A stretch of DNA of 64,000 nucleotides from Streptomyces sp. TLI_235 (GCA_002300355.1 NSGV01000002.1:868001-932000), one strand, 5' to 3'; numbered from the stretch's first letter, positions 10,443 through 19,602 are shown. Numbers and translations are program-made. Notes: generated from the letters alone by a model not told the origin.

Positions 10443-11549
10443 ATGCATCCGCGGATCTTCGCGATCGTCACCGCAGTCCTGCTCGGCGTGCTCGGCATCG
10501 GCGCGGTCACGGTGACCCGCTGGACGCCCGACACGGCACCGGTCGCGGCCGGCGTGCCCGCCACCACCCAGGCCGCCCCCGGCGCCGCGGCCTCCGCCTC
10601 GGCGACCCCGACCGGCGACCCGGCCGTGTGGACCCGCTCCACCCTGCGGAACAAGCTGATGGCGGAGATGGACGCCAGCGACCCCGGTGTGGCGCTCGCC
10701 GACCTCGACAAGATCAGCAAGGCGAAGCCGTACACCGTGCGGTTCTGCCACCCGATCGCGCACGAGCTCGGCCACGCCGCGGTGAAGCGGTACCACGAGG
10801 ACTTCCAGAAGGTGATCTCCTTCCCGCACGAGACCTGCGCCGCGGGCTACCTGCACGGCGCGGTCGAGGAGATGCTCGCGGCGTCCAAGAACCCGCAGCA
10901 GGACATCCTCACGCTGTGCGCGCCCGCCAACACCGGGCCGTGCATCCACGGTGTCGGCCACGGGATCATGTTCGTCACCAAGCAGGACATCCCGTCCGCC
11001 CGCGACCTGTGCAACAAGTTCCCCACCACCAGCCGGCGGATCACCTGCTCCGAGGGCGTGTTCATGCAGCTCTTCGCCCCCGACGAGGAGGACGAGAAGG
11101 CCAAGGCCAACCTGCCCGCCGACAAGCTCGCCGCCGAGCCGCTCTACCCCTGCCCCGAGCAGCCCAGCCTCTTCCAGTCCGCCTGCTTCTTCTACGCGCC
11201 GACCTTCTACCTCAGCTCGCACGACTACGCCAACCACCCCGAGGCCTTCGCCGGCGCCCTCAAGTGGTGCCTGAACGCACAGGCCAGCGGCGGCGCCAAC
11301 GACTGCAGCCGCGGAGTCGGCTCGCGCACCATGAAGTACAACCTGGACCGCGCCGACTGGGCCGCCCAGCAGTGCGCCACCGCCGCCGACGCCTGGCAGC
11401 GCAAGGCCTGCGCGCAGGGCCTGCTCAGCTACTGGACGGTCAACTACACCGAGTCCGGAGCCGCCGCCAAGCTCTGCTCGCAGATCACCGACAAGGAGAT
11501 CGCCGGCTACTGCCGCTCCGCGGGCGGCCTGTCGAACACCCTGGACTAG
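10443..11549 (+). CDS. Exported Cys/His-rich protein of unknown function
   Basis: A 368-aa protein with an N-terminal signal or anchor (residues about 5-24), then an Ala/Thr/Pro linker. The mature part is unusually rich in Cys and His, with clusters CHPIAHELGHAA, CAAGYLHGAVEE and CIHGVGHGIMFV, and further single cysteines. HELGH resembles the HExxH zinc motif in spacing, but the position after the first His is E-L-G-H, so a metallopeptidase role is only a possibility. Disulphides or metal binding outside the membrane are more general inferences. I do not recognise a named family. Neighbouring genes (asnB, PLP decarboxylase) give no clear clue. Confidence 0.8.
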   Translation: MHPRIFAIVTAVLLGVLGIGAVTVTRWTPDTAPVAAGVPATTQAAPGAAASASATPTGDPAVWTRSTLRNKLMAEMDASDPGVALADLDKISKAKPYTVRFCHPIAHELGHAAVKRYHEDFQKVISFPHETCAAGYLHGAVEEMLAASKNPQQDILTLCAPANTGPCIHGVGHGIMFVTKQDIPSARDLCNKFPTTSRRITCSEGVFMQLFAPDEEDEKAKANLPADKLAAEPLYPCPEQPSLFQSACFFYAPTFYLSSHDYANHPEAFAGALKWCLNAQASGGANDCSRGVGSRTMKYNLDRADWAAQQCATAADAWQRKACAQGLLSYWTVNYTESGAAAKLCSQITDKEIAGYCRSAGGLSNTLD

Positions 11550-11643
11550 ACCCTTGCGGTAAGGAGCGTACGATCGGCACGCGGGTGCGCCGAGGAAGCC
11601 GCGCCATGGCTTCCCCCACCACGTCCGCTGGAGCGCACCCACC

Positions 11644-13092
11644 ATGACCTCCGAAGACTTCCGCAGCGCGGCGCACGCCGCGGCCGACCTGGTCGCCGAC
11701 TACCTGGAGGGCCTGCCCGGCCGGCCGGTCTGGCAGCCGATGGCCGACGCCGACCGGCAGGCCCTGCTCGACCTGCCGCTGCCCGAGGCCGGCACCGGCC
11801 TGGACGGGCTGCTCAAGACCGTCGCCGAGCAGGTCATGACGGCGCCCATGGGCAACGGCAGCCCGCGGTTCTTCGGCTGGGTGAACTCCGCCCCGCAGCC
11901 GGCCGGCGTGCTCGCCACCCTGGCCGCCTCGGCGATGAACCCCAGCTCGGCCGGCGGCGACCACGCCGACGTCCACCTGGAGCGCGCCGTGGTCCGCTGG
12001 ATCGCCGAACTGGTCGGCTTCCCGCACCCGCCCGGCGGCGGCCTGCTCACCTCCGGCACCTCGATGGCCACCATCGTCTGCCTGGCCGCCGCCCGGAACC
12101 GGGCCGCGCTGCGCGCCGGCGTGGACGTCCGCGAGGACGGCCTGGCCGCGCTGCCCCCGCTGGTCGGCTACGTCACCGGCGAGACCCACTCCTGTGTGCG
12201 CAAGGCCGCCGAGCTGCTCGGCCTCGGCAGCCGCCACCTTCGCACCGTCGCCACCGACGCCGAGGGCCGGCTGGACACCGCCGCCCTGGAGCGCGCGATC
12301 GCCGACGACCGGGCCTCCGGACGGCTGCCGTTCCTGGTGGTCGCCTCGGCCGGGACCGTCGGCACCGGCGCGGTGGACGCCTTCGAGCCGATCGCCGACC
12401 TCGCCGAGCGCGAGGACCTCTGGCTGCACGTCGACGGCGCGTACGGCGCCTTCGGCGTGCTCGACCCGGCCATCGCGCACCGCTACGCGGGCATGGACCG
12501 CGCCGACTCGCTCGCCCTCGACCCGCACAAGTGGCTCGGCGTACCGGTGGACTGCGGCTGCGCGCTCGTCCGGGACACCGAGGCGCTGCGCGGCACCTTC
12601 AGCCTCGTTCCCTCCTACCTGCGCGACGAGGCGGCCGGTTCGCTCGGCTGGTTCTCCGAGTACGGCACCGAGCAGACCCGGCCGTTCCGCTCGCTCAAGG
12701 TGTGGGCGTCGATCGCGCACCGCGGCCGGGCCGGCGTCGCCGCGGACATCGCGCACACCACCGCGCTGGCCCGCCGGCTCGGCGAGCTCGTCGCGGCCCA
12801 CCCGGAGCTGGAGCTGCTCGCCCCGGTGGAGACCTCGATCGTCGCCTTCCGGTACCGGCCCGCCGGGGCGGGCGAGGAGGACCTCGACCGGCTCAACCGC
12901 GAGCTGCCCTCGGCCGTCCAGGTGCGCGGCCGGGTGTTCGTCACCGGCGCCGTGCTCGGCGGCCGGGAGATGCTCCGCGCCTGCCTGCTCAACGCCACCA
13001 CGACCGAGGACGACATCCGCCTGCTCGTGGACGAAGTACTGGCCGCGGGCGCCGGGCTGACGAGCCGTCCGGACACCGAGCGACCCGCCTGA
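11644..13092 (+). CDS. Group II PLP-dependent decarboxylase (DDC/GAD family)
   Basis: A 482-aa fold-type I decarboxylase of the aromatic-L-amino-acid/glutamate decarboxylase family. The PLP lysine is in LALDPHKWLGVPVDCG; the preceding WLHVDGAYGAF supplies the Asp that contacts PLP; NPSSAGGDHADVHLE is the usual substrate-loop region near the N-terminus. It would decarboxylate an aromatic or acidic amino acid; the sequence does not tell which. Full length for the family. The ATG at 11644 follows a weak GGAG. Upstream is the Cys/His-rich exported protein on the same strand. Confidence 0.9.
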   Translation: MTSEDFRSAAHAAADLVADYLEGLPGRPVWQPMADADRQALLDLPLPEAGTGLDGLLKTVAEQVMTAPMGNGSPRFFGWVNSAPQPAGVLATLAASAMNPSSAGGDHADVHLERAVVRWIAELVGFPHPPGGGLLTSGTSMATIVCLAAARNRAALRAGVDVREDGLAALPPLVGYVTGETHSCVRKAAELLGLGSRHLRTVATDAEGRLDTAALERAIADDRASGRLPFLVVASAGTVGTGAVDAFEPIADLAEREDLWLHVDGAYGAFGVLDPAIAHRYAGMDRADSLALDPHKWLGVPVDCGCALVRDTEALRGTFSLVPSYLRDEAAGSLGWFSEYGTEQTRPFRSLKVWASIAHRGRAGVAADIAHTTALARRLGELVAAHPELELLAPVETSIVAFRYRPAGAGEEDLDRLNRELPSAVQVRGRVFVTGAVLGGREMLRACLLNATTTEDDIRLLVDEVLAAGAGLTSRPDTERPA

Positions 13093-13190
13093 CGTGCCTC
13101 GATCATTCCGGCGCGGCGGCCGCGGAGACATTTACCGACAGGTCACGGGGGATTCGTGATCGTGAAACACCGACGCGACACGATACGTGC

Positions 13191-14576
13191 ATGGACACTC
13201 GTGAACCCGTCACCGCACACGCCCCCTCGCGCGCCCAGCGGCGCGCCGCCCGGACCCACCGCTGGCGCAGAGAGACCGTCGAACTGGCAGCCGTCTTCCT
13301 CGCCGTGGCCACCGCCGACCTCGTCGCCAACGTGGTCGTGCACGGCCACGACGGGCCCGTGCTGCTCGCGGTGTCGGCCGTCGCCCTGCTCGCCACGGCC
13401 CTCTTCCACGGCTGGTGGGCGCACCGGCGGCCGCACGGGCCGCCCGTGCCGGACACCCATGCGCCGCCCGGGGAGGCCGCAGTGAGCGGCCCCCTGGACG
13501 AGCTGGAGGACACCGTGCTGTGGCGGGTCCGCACCACCGTCGAGGACGCCCCCGGCAGCCTGGCGCGGGTCTGCGCGGCGCTGGCCGCGCACCGGGTCAA
13601 CATCGTGTCGATGCAGTCGCACCCGCTGGCCGCCGGCGCCGTCGACGAGTTCTTCCTGCGCGCCCCGGCCGCGCTGGACCGGGCCGCGCTGACCGCGGCC
13701 GTCGCGGCGGCCGGCGGCACGGACATCTGGACCGACCGCGCCGACGCGCACGAGCTGGTCGACGCGCCCACGCACGTGCTCGCCCTGGCCACCCGGACGG
13801 CCCTGGACGCCGCCGAGCTGCCCGTCGCGCTGCGGCAGCTGTTCGGCCGGTGCACGATCCGGCAGTACCCGGACCGCGGCCGGTCCACCCCGGCCGGGGT
13901 GGACGGCCACACCATGCGGCTGCCCGTCCCCGGTGGCGACCTGATCGAGCTCACCCGGCCGCACCTGCCGTTCACCCCGACCGAGTTCGCCCGCGGCCAG
14001 GCCCTGGTCGAGCTCGACAGCCTGCTCGGGCCCCGGGTGCCCAAGGTCGAGGCGCGGCTCGCCCGTCCCACCGGCGCCGACCTCACCGTCCGCCGCGCCG
14101 AGCCCGGCGACAAGGAGGCCGCGCTGGAGATGCACCGGCGCTGCTCCCCCGACACCCTGCGCAAGCGCTACCACGGGCCGGTCAAGGACGCCGACCGCTA
14201 CCTGGCCCACCTGCTCGACCCCCGGCACGGGCAGACCCTCGCGGTCGAGGCCGCCGACCGGCGGATCGTCGCCCTCGCCCACCTGATGTGGGACGACGAG
14301 GGCGCCGAGGTGGCCCTGCTCGTCGAGGACGACTGGCAGCGCCAGGGCCTGGGCGTGGACCTGCTGCGCCGGATGGCCGCACTCGCCCTGGAGGCCGGGG
14401 TGGCGACCGTCTACGCGGTCACCCACTCCTCCAACACCGGACTGATCTCCACCATGCGCAAGCTGTCGGCGCCGCTCGACTACCAGGTCGAGGACGGCAC
14501 CCTGGTGATCACCGCCCACCTGGCGGAGGCGGCCGACAAGCTGCCCACGCCCTGGCCCACCCGCCCGCGCCGCTGA
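13191..14576 (+). CDS. Membrane-anchored ACT-GNAT acetyltransferase
   Basis: Read from ATG 13191 this is 461 aa: a basic N-terminus, two membrane helices (about residues 30-50 and 56-74), an ACT small-molecule-binding domain (TTVEDAPGSLARVCAALAAH, about 112-180), a middle region, and a GNAT acetyltransferase domain (about 305-445, acetyl-CoA loop in DDWQRQGLGVDLL). A strong alternative start is GTG 13482 behind GGGAGG, giving the soluble ACT-GNAT protein alone. The coding character of the upstream segment is convincing, so either a fusion or a small membrane gene read through into the enzyme. The ACT ligand is probably an amino acid; the acetyl acceptor is unknown. Confidence 0.75.
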   Translation: MDTREPVTAHAPSRAQRRAARTHRWRRETVELAAVFLAVATADLVANVVVHGHDGPVLLAVSAVALLATALFHGWWAHRRPHGPPVPDTHAPPGEAAVSGPLDELEDTVLWRVRTTVEDAPGSLARVCAALAAHRVNIVSMQSHPLAAGAVDEFFLRAPAALDRAALTAAVAAAGGTDIWTDRADAHELVDAPTHVLALATRTALDAAELPVALRQLFGRCTIRQYPDRGRSTPAGVDGHTMRLPVPGGDLIELTRPHLPFTPTEFARGQALVELDSLLGPRVPKVEARLARPTGADLTVRRAEPGDKEAALEMHRRCSPDTLRKRYHGPVKDADRYLAHLLDPRHGQTLAVEAADRRIVALAHLMWDDEGAEVALLVEDDWQRQGLGVDLLRRMAALALEAGVATVYAVTHSSNTGLISTMRKLSAPLDYQVEDGTLVITAHLAEAADKLPTPWPTRPRR

Positions 14577-14632
14577 GGCACCGGCTCCCAGCGCACACCC
14601 GCACCGCACCGCACACTCTCACCACGCTCCGC

Positions 14633-14655
14633 CCCGGCCGCACCTCGCGGCCGGG
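14633..14655. terminator. Hairpin after the ACT-GNAT gene
   Basis: A 9-bp perfect stem (14633-14641 with 14647-14655) with a 5-base loop, 57 bases after the stop. No U-tract. Confidence 0.45.
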
Positions 14656-14720
14656 CCGGAGTGCCGTCCGCTGCGCCGAATGGGTGGACGCAGACGGGAC
14701 GAGACCCCGAGAGCCGGAGC

Positions 14721-15019
14721 CGAGGACTCACGGAGGGCGTGGAGTTCGTCGGCCCGACGAGCCACCACGAGCTGCTCGGGCGGCTCGCCGCCGCGGCGAC
14801 CGTCCTGGTCCACCCGCCCTGGGTTCTCGACGAGGGGCGGGCCGGAGTCCTGGTCGACATCGACTCCCCCGGGAGATCGCGGACGCCATGGTGCGGCTCG
14901 GCCGCGACACCGCCCTGCGGGCCCGGCTGGCCGCCGCGGGCCGCAGCCGGGTACGCGGGCACTTCGACCTCGACGCGGTCGCCGACACCTACACCCGCTG
15001 GTTCCGCGCGGCCGCCTGA
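14721..15019 (+). pseudogene. Glycosyltransferase remnant (GT-B, C-terminal part)
   Basis: The segment resembles the C-terminal donor-binding part of a GT4-type glycosyltransferase: GVEFVGPTSHHELLGRL, then ATVLVHPPWVLDEG, then VLVDIDSPREIADAMVRL and a terminal Arg-rich helix ending at 15019. The N-terminal domain is missing, the usual E-x7-E donor-sugar motif appears shortened by an internal deletion between DEG and GVLV, and a one-base shift falls near 14868-14875 in the run of C before GGAGATC. It is therefore a decayed gene fragment. It lies beside two damaged methyltransferases, suggesting loss of a surface-glycan cluster. Confidence 0.65.
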
Positions 15020-15067
15020 GGGAGCGTCGGCCGTCCGCCCGGACGGCCGACGCCCGGCAGCCCCCGG

Positions 15068-15714
15068 CTACGCCCGGGCCACCAGCGACTTGGGCAGGCC
15101 GGCGAAGCGCTCGAACCAGATGTGCGAGTCGGGGAAGTACGAGCGCATCTCGGTGGCCGACAGCAGCTCGACCTCGGCGACGTCCGTCACCGCCTGGGCG
15201 GGGCCGGCGGACCGGATGTGCCCGTGCGGCCAGTGCCGGGAGATCGCGACCCTCGCACGGAACGGCAGGAACTGCATGCCGGGAAAGACCCAGTGCGGTT
15301 CGATCGGGAAGTAGCGGAAGGGGGTCTGCACCCAGTGGTGGCCCGCACGGGTCCGCACGGCCTCGGCGAACCGCTGCCGGCGGCTGTGCCCGCCGACATG
15401 CTCCACGAGCGAGTTCGAGTAGACCAGGTCGAACCGTTCGAGCTCCAGGGACGGCGGCAGGTCGCAGGCGTCGGCGACGACGGCCGTCAGGCCGGGCTCG
15501 CCGAGCCGTGCGGTGCGCGGGTCCAGATCGACCGTCACCACGTGCGCAGGCCGGCACGGCGCGAAGCGCCAGGAGTCGGGGGTGCCGCGAGATCGAGGAC
15601 GCGCATCTCGGCCAGGTCGGGGAAGCAGCGGAGGAGTTCCGTCCAGCGGCGGGCGCGGGCCGCGTGGGCGAGCGAGCCGGGCCGGCCCGGGCCGGCGATC
15701 ATCGTCTTCAGCAT
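15068..15714 (-). pseudogene. Class I SAM-dependent methyltransferase with one frameshift
   Basis: The upstream frame begins at ATG 15714 (MLKTMIAGPG) and reads to MRVLDL; the downstream frame continues with GGTPDSWRFAP, the rest of SAM motif I, then VVTVDLDP (acidic residue for the ribose), VYSNSLVEHVGGH and the C-terminal FPDSHIWFERFAGLPKSLVARA. Adding one G in the GCGGC run near 15585-15591 restores a single frame of about 215 aa. Either a recent null allele or a base-calling error. Substrate unknown; methyltransferases of this kind often act in glycan or lipid pathways. Confidence 0.7.
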
Positions 15715-15865
15715 CCCGGTCTCCGCTGTCCGTTCCTCGGTGGCCCGGCCAAGTCTGGTGCGCAGCAGCGGGGTGACCGCACCATTGCTCCAAGGGTGGC
15801 ATGTCTGCCGGGCTCCCGGCCCGGCCACCCGCCCTCCGCTCCCGTCGCGGAAATGGCGTGCCCGC

Positions 15866-16683
15866 ATGAGGACAGACGAGTTTGCGAAACGCCACCTCTC
15901 CGACCGCGAGCTGTGGGCGGACGACTTCACCCCCTCCCAGATCGAGGAGTGGTTCGCCGACGAGCGTGAGGCGTACGCGAATCTCGGAGCGGCGTCCTCC
16001 AGCTCCGAGGCCTACGGCTACAGCGGGTTCAACCGCCAGTACGGCTTCCGACGCCTGCCCGACCGCCGCTTCCGCCGGGCACTCGGGCTCGGAAGCGCCT
16101 TCGGCGGCGAGTTCCTCCCCCGTCCTGGACGGAATCGACGACATCACGATCCTGGAACCCTCCGCACGCCTCCGGTCGGCCGCCCCGCGGTCGACGCCCG
16201 TCCGGTACGAGGAGCCCGCCCCGTCGGGCGACATGCCGTTCCACGACCGGAGCTTCGACCTGGTGCTGCTTCGGTGTGCTGCACCACATCCCCGACGTGT
16301 CCAAGGTGGTCGGGGAGATCGGCCGGGTCACGGCCCCGGGCGGGTGGGTGCCCGCTCTGCGAGCCCGTCGTCTCCATGGGGGACTGGCGCTCGGCCGACC
16401 GCCCCGGGCTGACCAAGCGCGAACGCGGCATCCCGCGCCACCTGCTGGAGCGGGCCGTCCGCGACGCGGGCTGTCGATCCGGTCCAGCCTGTTCTGTGCG
16501 GCCACGCCGACCTCCCGGATCGGGCGCCTCCTGCGCTGCAACATGTACGCGAACCGGGTCGGCGCGGTCGTCGACCGGGCCCTCGCGCTCGCCACCGCCT
16601 GGAACTACCGCTACCACCCCACGTCGGCCTGGCAGAAGCTCCGCCCGTCGTCGGTCTTCATCGTCGCCCAGCAGCCGGGATGA
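15866..16683 (+). pseudogene. Second SAM-dependent methyltransferase, several frameshifts
   Basis: The start ATG 15866 (MRTDEFAKRHLSD) leads to ALGLGSAFGGEFLP, where the frame changes near 16118-16122. The SAM-binding region continues as DGIDDITILEPS and FHDRSFDLVL, shifts near 16268, continues as VLHHIPDVSKVVGEIGRVTAPGGW, shifts near 16350, continues as LCEPVVSMGDWRS, and shifts near 16472 into a tail ending VFIVAQQPG. At least four indels, three in C/G runs, break a protein of about 270 aa. This is more damage than in any other gene of the window. Confidence 0.65.
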
Positions 16684-17069
16684 CCACCGGGGTCCGGGGG
16701 CCGAAGGTCCGCCGGGCGGGCACGCGACGGCCCGCGCCCCGGGCGGACACCGCGCGCCGCTTCCGCCCTGCCGGGCGGCCGGTCGCACACGACCGTCCGG
16801 GTGCTCCGACGGTGCGCGGCGGCGGCCGCGGCATTGCCGCCCGTCGGTGACCGGTCATCACGTCCGGGCCGGCCGACAGCGCCGCTGCGCCGCCCTGCGC
16901 GGCCGGAACCGGACGGCTGCCGAGGCCCCTTCGGGGCCCGTCCCGGCAGGCCGCGCAGGGTCCTGGGCTCTGAGCCGGCCGCCGGAGTGGGTAGGCTGAC
17001 CCACGTCCCCGCCGTCCGACGGTCCTCGCACGACCCGGGCGGCGCCGCAGCAAGGAGGAACCACTGAGC
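16684..17069. other. Intergenic region before murT
   Basis: About 390 bases of very GC-rich sequence with no convincing gene. Small hairpins occur (for example GGCCCC-TTC-GGGGCC around 16928). A TAGGCT at 16992-16997 could be the -10 element of the murT promoter. Nothing else recognised. Confidence 0.5.
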
Positions 17070-18332
17070 ATGGCAGGCACCGGTTCGGAAGCCACAGCCG
17101 CACGCGACGCCTCGCTGCCCGCCCGCGCGAAGATCGCTGTGACGGCCGGCAAGATGGCTGCCGCCCTCTCGCAGAAGGCGGGCCGCGGCAGTGGTTCGGT
17201 GATCGGCGGCAAGATCGCCCTCAAGCTCGACCCCGATCTGCTCGCCACCCTCGCGGAGCACCTCGACGTGGTGCTGGTCAGCGCGACCAACGGCAAGACC
17301 ACCACCACCCGGCTGATCGCCGAGGCGCTGCGCGCCGCCGGCCCGGTGGTCTCCAACGCGCTGGGCGCCAACATGCCGGCCGGTATCACCGCCGCGCTGG
17401 CGGGCGGCTCGGACGCGCGCTTCGGCGTGATCGAGGTGGACGAGAAGTACCTGGCCACGGTCGCCCGGGACACCCGTCCCAAGGCCATAGCGCTGCTGAA
17501 CCTCTCCCGCGACCAGCTGGACCGCGCCGCCGAGACCCGCATGATGGCGGAGAAGTGGCGCGAGGGCCTCAAGGACTCCGACGCGGTCATCATCGCGAAC
17601 GCCGACGACCCGCTGGTGACCTGGGCGGCTTCCTCCTGCAAGAAGGTGGTCTGGGTGGCCGCCGGGCAGGCGTGGAAGGAGGACGCCTGGTCGTGCCCGT
17701 CCTGCGGCGGTGTGATGCAGCGCCCCGGCGAGGACTGGTTCTGCTCGCAGTGCGGCTTCCGCCGTCCGAACCCGCACTGGGCGCTGCAGGGCACCCACGT
17801 GATCGACCCGCACCGCGGCGCCTGGCCGATCCAGCTCCAGCTGCCCGGCCGCGCCAACCTGGCCAACGCCACCAGCTCGGCCGCGGTGGCGGCGGTCTTC
17901 GGCGTCGCCCCGCAGGTCGCGCTGCAGCGGATGCAGACGGTCGCCGCGGTGGCCGGCCGCTACGACGTGGTGCAGTACCAGGGCCGGGACGTCCGGCTGC
18001 TGCTGGCGAAGAACCCGGCCGGCTGGCTGGAGACCTTCACGCTGATCGACCAGCCGCCGGCGCCGGTGGTGCTGTCGGTGAACGCCCTGGACGCGGACGG
18101 CACCGACACCTCCTGGCTGTGGGACGTGGACTACGAGCGCCTGGCCGGCCACCCGATCTTCGTGATGGGCCAGCGCAAGCTCGACCTGGCCGTCCGTCTG
18201 GAGGTCGCCGGCCTGCAGTTCCAGGTGGTGGACTCGCTGGAGCAGGCCGTCCGCCTGGCACCGCCCGGGCGGATCGAGGCGATCGCCAACTACACCGCCT
18301 TCCAGCAGCTGCGCAAGGCGGTGGCGGTCTGA
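17070..18332 (+). CDS. murT: Lipid II isoglutaminyl synthase, MurT subunit
   Basis: A 420-aa Mur-ligase-like protein that, with GatD, amidates the D-Glu of the peptidoglycan stem to D-isoglutamine using glutamine and ATP. The P-loop is SATNGKTTTT (residues 71-80). A zinc ribbon of four cysteines (209, 212, 225, 228; CPSC and CSQC) is inserted in the middle domain, which distinguishes MurT from other Mur ligases. AAGGAGG precedes the ATG. The gene overlaps the next by one base, so the two subunits are translationally coupled. Confidence 0.95.
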   Translation: MAGTGSEATAARDASLPARAKIAVTAGKMAAALSQKAGRGSGSVIGGKIALKLDPDLLATLAEHLDVVLVSATNGKTTTTRLIAEALRAAGPVVSNALGANMPAGITAALAGGSDARFGVIEVDEKYLATVARDTRPKAIALLNLSRDQLDRAAETRMMAEKWREGLKDSDAVIIANADDPLVTWAASSCKKVVWVAAGQAWKEDAWSCPSCGGVMQRPGEDWFCSQCGFRRPNPHWALQGTHVIDPHRGAWPIQLQLPGRANLANATSSAAVAAVFGVAPQVALQRMQTVAAVAGRYDVVQYQGRDVRLLLAKNPAGWLETFTLIDQPPAPVVLSVNALDADGTDTSWLWDVDYERLAGHPIFVMGQRKLDLAVRLEVAGLQFQVVDSLEQAVRLAPPGRIEAIANYTAFQQLRKAVAV

Positions 18333-19126
18333 TGTCGTACCCCGCCGACCCGCAGTTCCAGCAGCCTCAGCAGCAGCAGTACGGAAGGCCTTCGAGGATG
18401 AACGAGAGCAGCCTGCGCCTGGTCTGGGTGTACCCGGACCTGCTCAGCACGTACGGGGACCGCGGCAACGCGCTGGTCGTCGAGCGGCGGGCGCGGCAGC
18501 GCGGCCTCGGGGTGACCCGGATCGACGTCCGCTCGGACCAGGCGGTGCCGACCAGCGGCGACATCTACCTGATCGGCGGCGGTGAGGACCGCCCGCAGCG
18601 GCTCGCCGCGGAGCGGCTGCGCAACGACGGCGGTCTGGTCCGCGCCGCCGAGAACGGTGCGATCATCTTCTCGGTCTGCGCCGGCTACCAGATCCTCGGC
18701 CGCGAGTTCATCAACGACCTCGGCGAGCGCGAGCCGGGCCTCGGCCTGCTCGACGTGTGGACCACCCGCGGTGAGGGCGCCCGCTGCGTCGGCGACGTGC
18801 TCGCCGACGTGGACCCGCAGCTCGGCCTGCCGCAGCTCACCGGTTTCGAGAACCACCAGGGCGTCACCCACCTCGGCGAGGGCGTGAAGCCGCTGGCCTC
18901 GGTGCGCACCGGCCGTGGCAACGGCACCGGCGACAGCACCGAGGGCGCCTACCGGGACACCGTGTTCGGCACCTACCTGCACGGCCCCGTGATGGCCCGC
19001 AACCCCGCGGTCGCCGACATGCTGATCAAGCTGGCGCTGGACGTGAGCGCCCTGCCGCCGGCCGACACCACCTGGTACGACGCGCTGCGCGCGGAGCGCA
19101 TCGCGGCGACCAGCCAGCCCGCCTGA
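18332..19126 (+). CDS. gatD: Lipid II isoglutaminyl synthase, glutaminase subunit GatD
   Basis: A class I glutamine amidotransferase (CobB/CobQ-like) that feeds ammonia to MurT. The nucleophile is Cys116 in FSVCAGYQILG and the catalytic His is in TYLHGPVM (about 217). The ATG at 18332 shares its A with the murT stop. That start gives a Gln-rich 22-residue leader absent from typical GatD; an in-frame ATG at 18398, preceded by GGAAGG, gives a 242-aa protein of more usual form and may be the real start. The pair is essential in several Gram-positives. Confidence 0.93.
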   Translation: MSYPADPQFQQPQQQQYGRPSRMNESSLRLVWVYPDLLSTYGDRGNALVVERRARQRGLGVTRIDVRSDQAVPTSGDIYLIGGGEDRPQRLAAERLRNDGGLVRAAENGAIIFSVCAGYQILGREFINDLGEREPGLGLLDVWTTRGEGARCVGDVLADVDPQLGLPQLTGFENHQGVTHLGEGVKPLASVRTGRGNGTGDSTEGAYRDTVFGTYLHGPVMARNPAVADMLIKLALDVSALPPADTTWYDALRAERIAATSQPA

Positions 19127-19284
19127 GCCCGACCGGCAATCGGGGGGTGGTGAAGGAGCGACGTCAGGGCCGAGTCTGGGCGGTGCCGACGAGGGAGCCG
19201 CAGCGGAGCTGCGGCGACTGAGGAGAAACCGTTCAGGCGAGAGCCATGGCGTCGCGACGCCGCACCCCGATTGCCGGTCGGGCT
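19126..19284. repeat. Long inverted repeat element downstream of gatD
   Basis: The 20-base arm AGCCCGACCGGCAATCGGGG at 19126-19145 is matched perfectly in reverse complement at 19265-19284, enclosing about 119 bases. Inside are a stem-loop (19197-19203 with 19209-19215, loop CGGAG) and a perfect 14-bp palindrome (19248-19261). The left arm starts in the gatD stop codon. It could be a MITE-like mobile element, a structured RNA, or a complex terminator; no open frame fits within it. Confidence 0.75.
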
Positions 19285-19301
19285 GAGCCCGACGAGGGTG
19301 T

Positions 19302-19328
19302 CCGGTTGACCGCATTGCGGTCAACCGG
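19302..19328. repeat. 27-bp near-perfect palindrome
   Basis: CCGGTTGACCGC-ATT-GCGGTCAACCGG: two perfect 12-bp arms around three bases, lying about 275 bases before pfkA. It may be an operator or part of the neighbouring structured element. Confidence 0.75.
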
Positions 19329-19550
19329 TGCCCCGCGGGCGGGATGCATAAGAGAATAGGAAAGCTGGACGCAACCCTCCTCGGCGTCCGGCTGCAGATT
19401 GCGCGGACGCGTCGACGATGCCGCTCCCCGCTCGGCTCCTGCCCGGCCGGACGCAGGAACCGTATGCTGTGCCATGGTCGCCCCCGGTCGACGACGCACG
19501 GGAGCGACCAGTCCGCGGTGGCGACACCGAGGTGGTAGTCCGGCCTCCGG

Positions 19551-19590
19551 TTCTTCCCCCCAGCCCGGCGCTGGGAGGTGCCCCCAGGGG
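19551..19590. repeat. REP-like palindromic element before pfkA
   Basis: A C-rich stretch, then CCCAGC-CCGGC-GCTGGG, then GAGGTGCCCCCAGGGG. This pattern resembles a dispersed palindromic repeat common in Streptomyces intergenic DNA. It ends only 12 bases before the pfkA start codon and so covers the ribosome-binding region. Confidence 0.5.
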
Positions 19591-19602
19591 AGTTGCAAAG
19601 CA

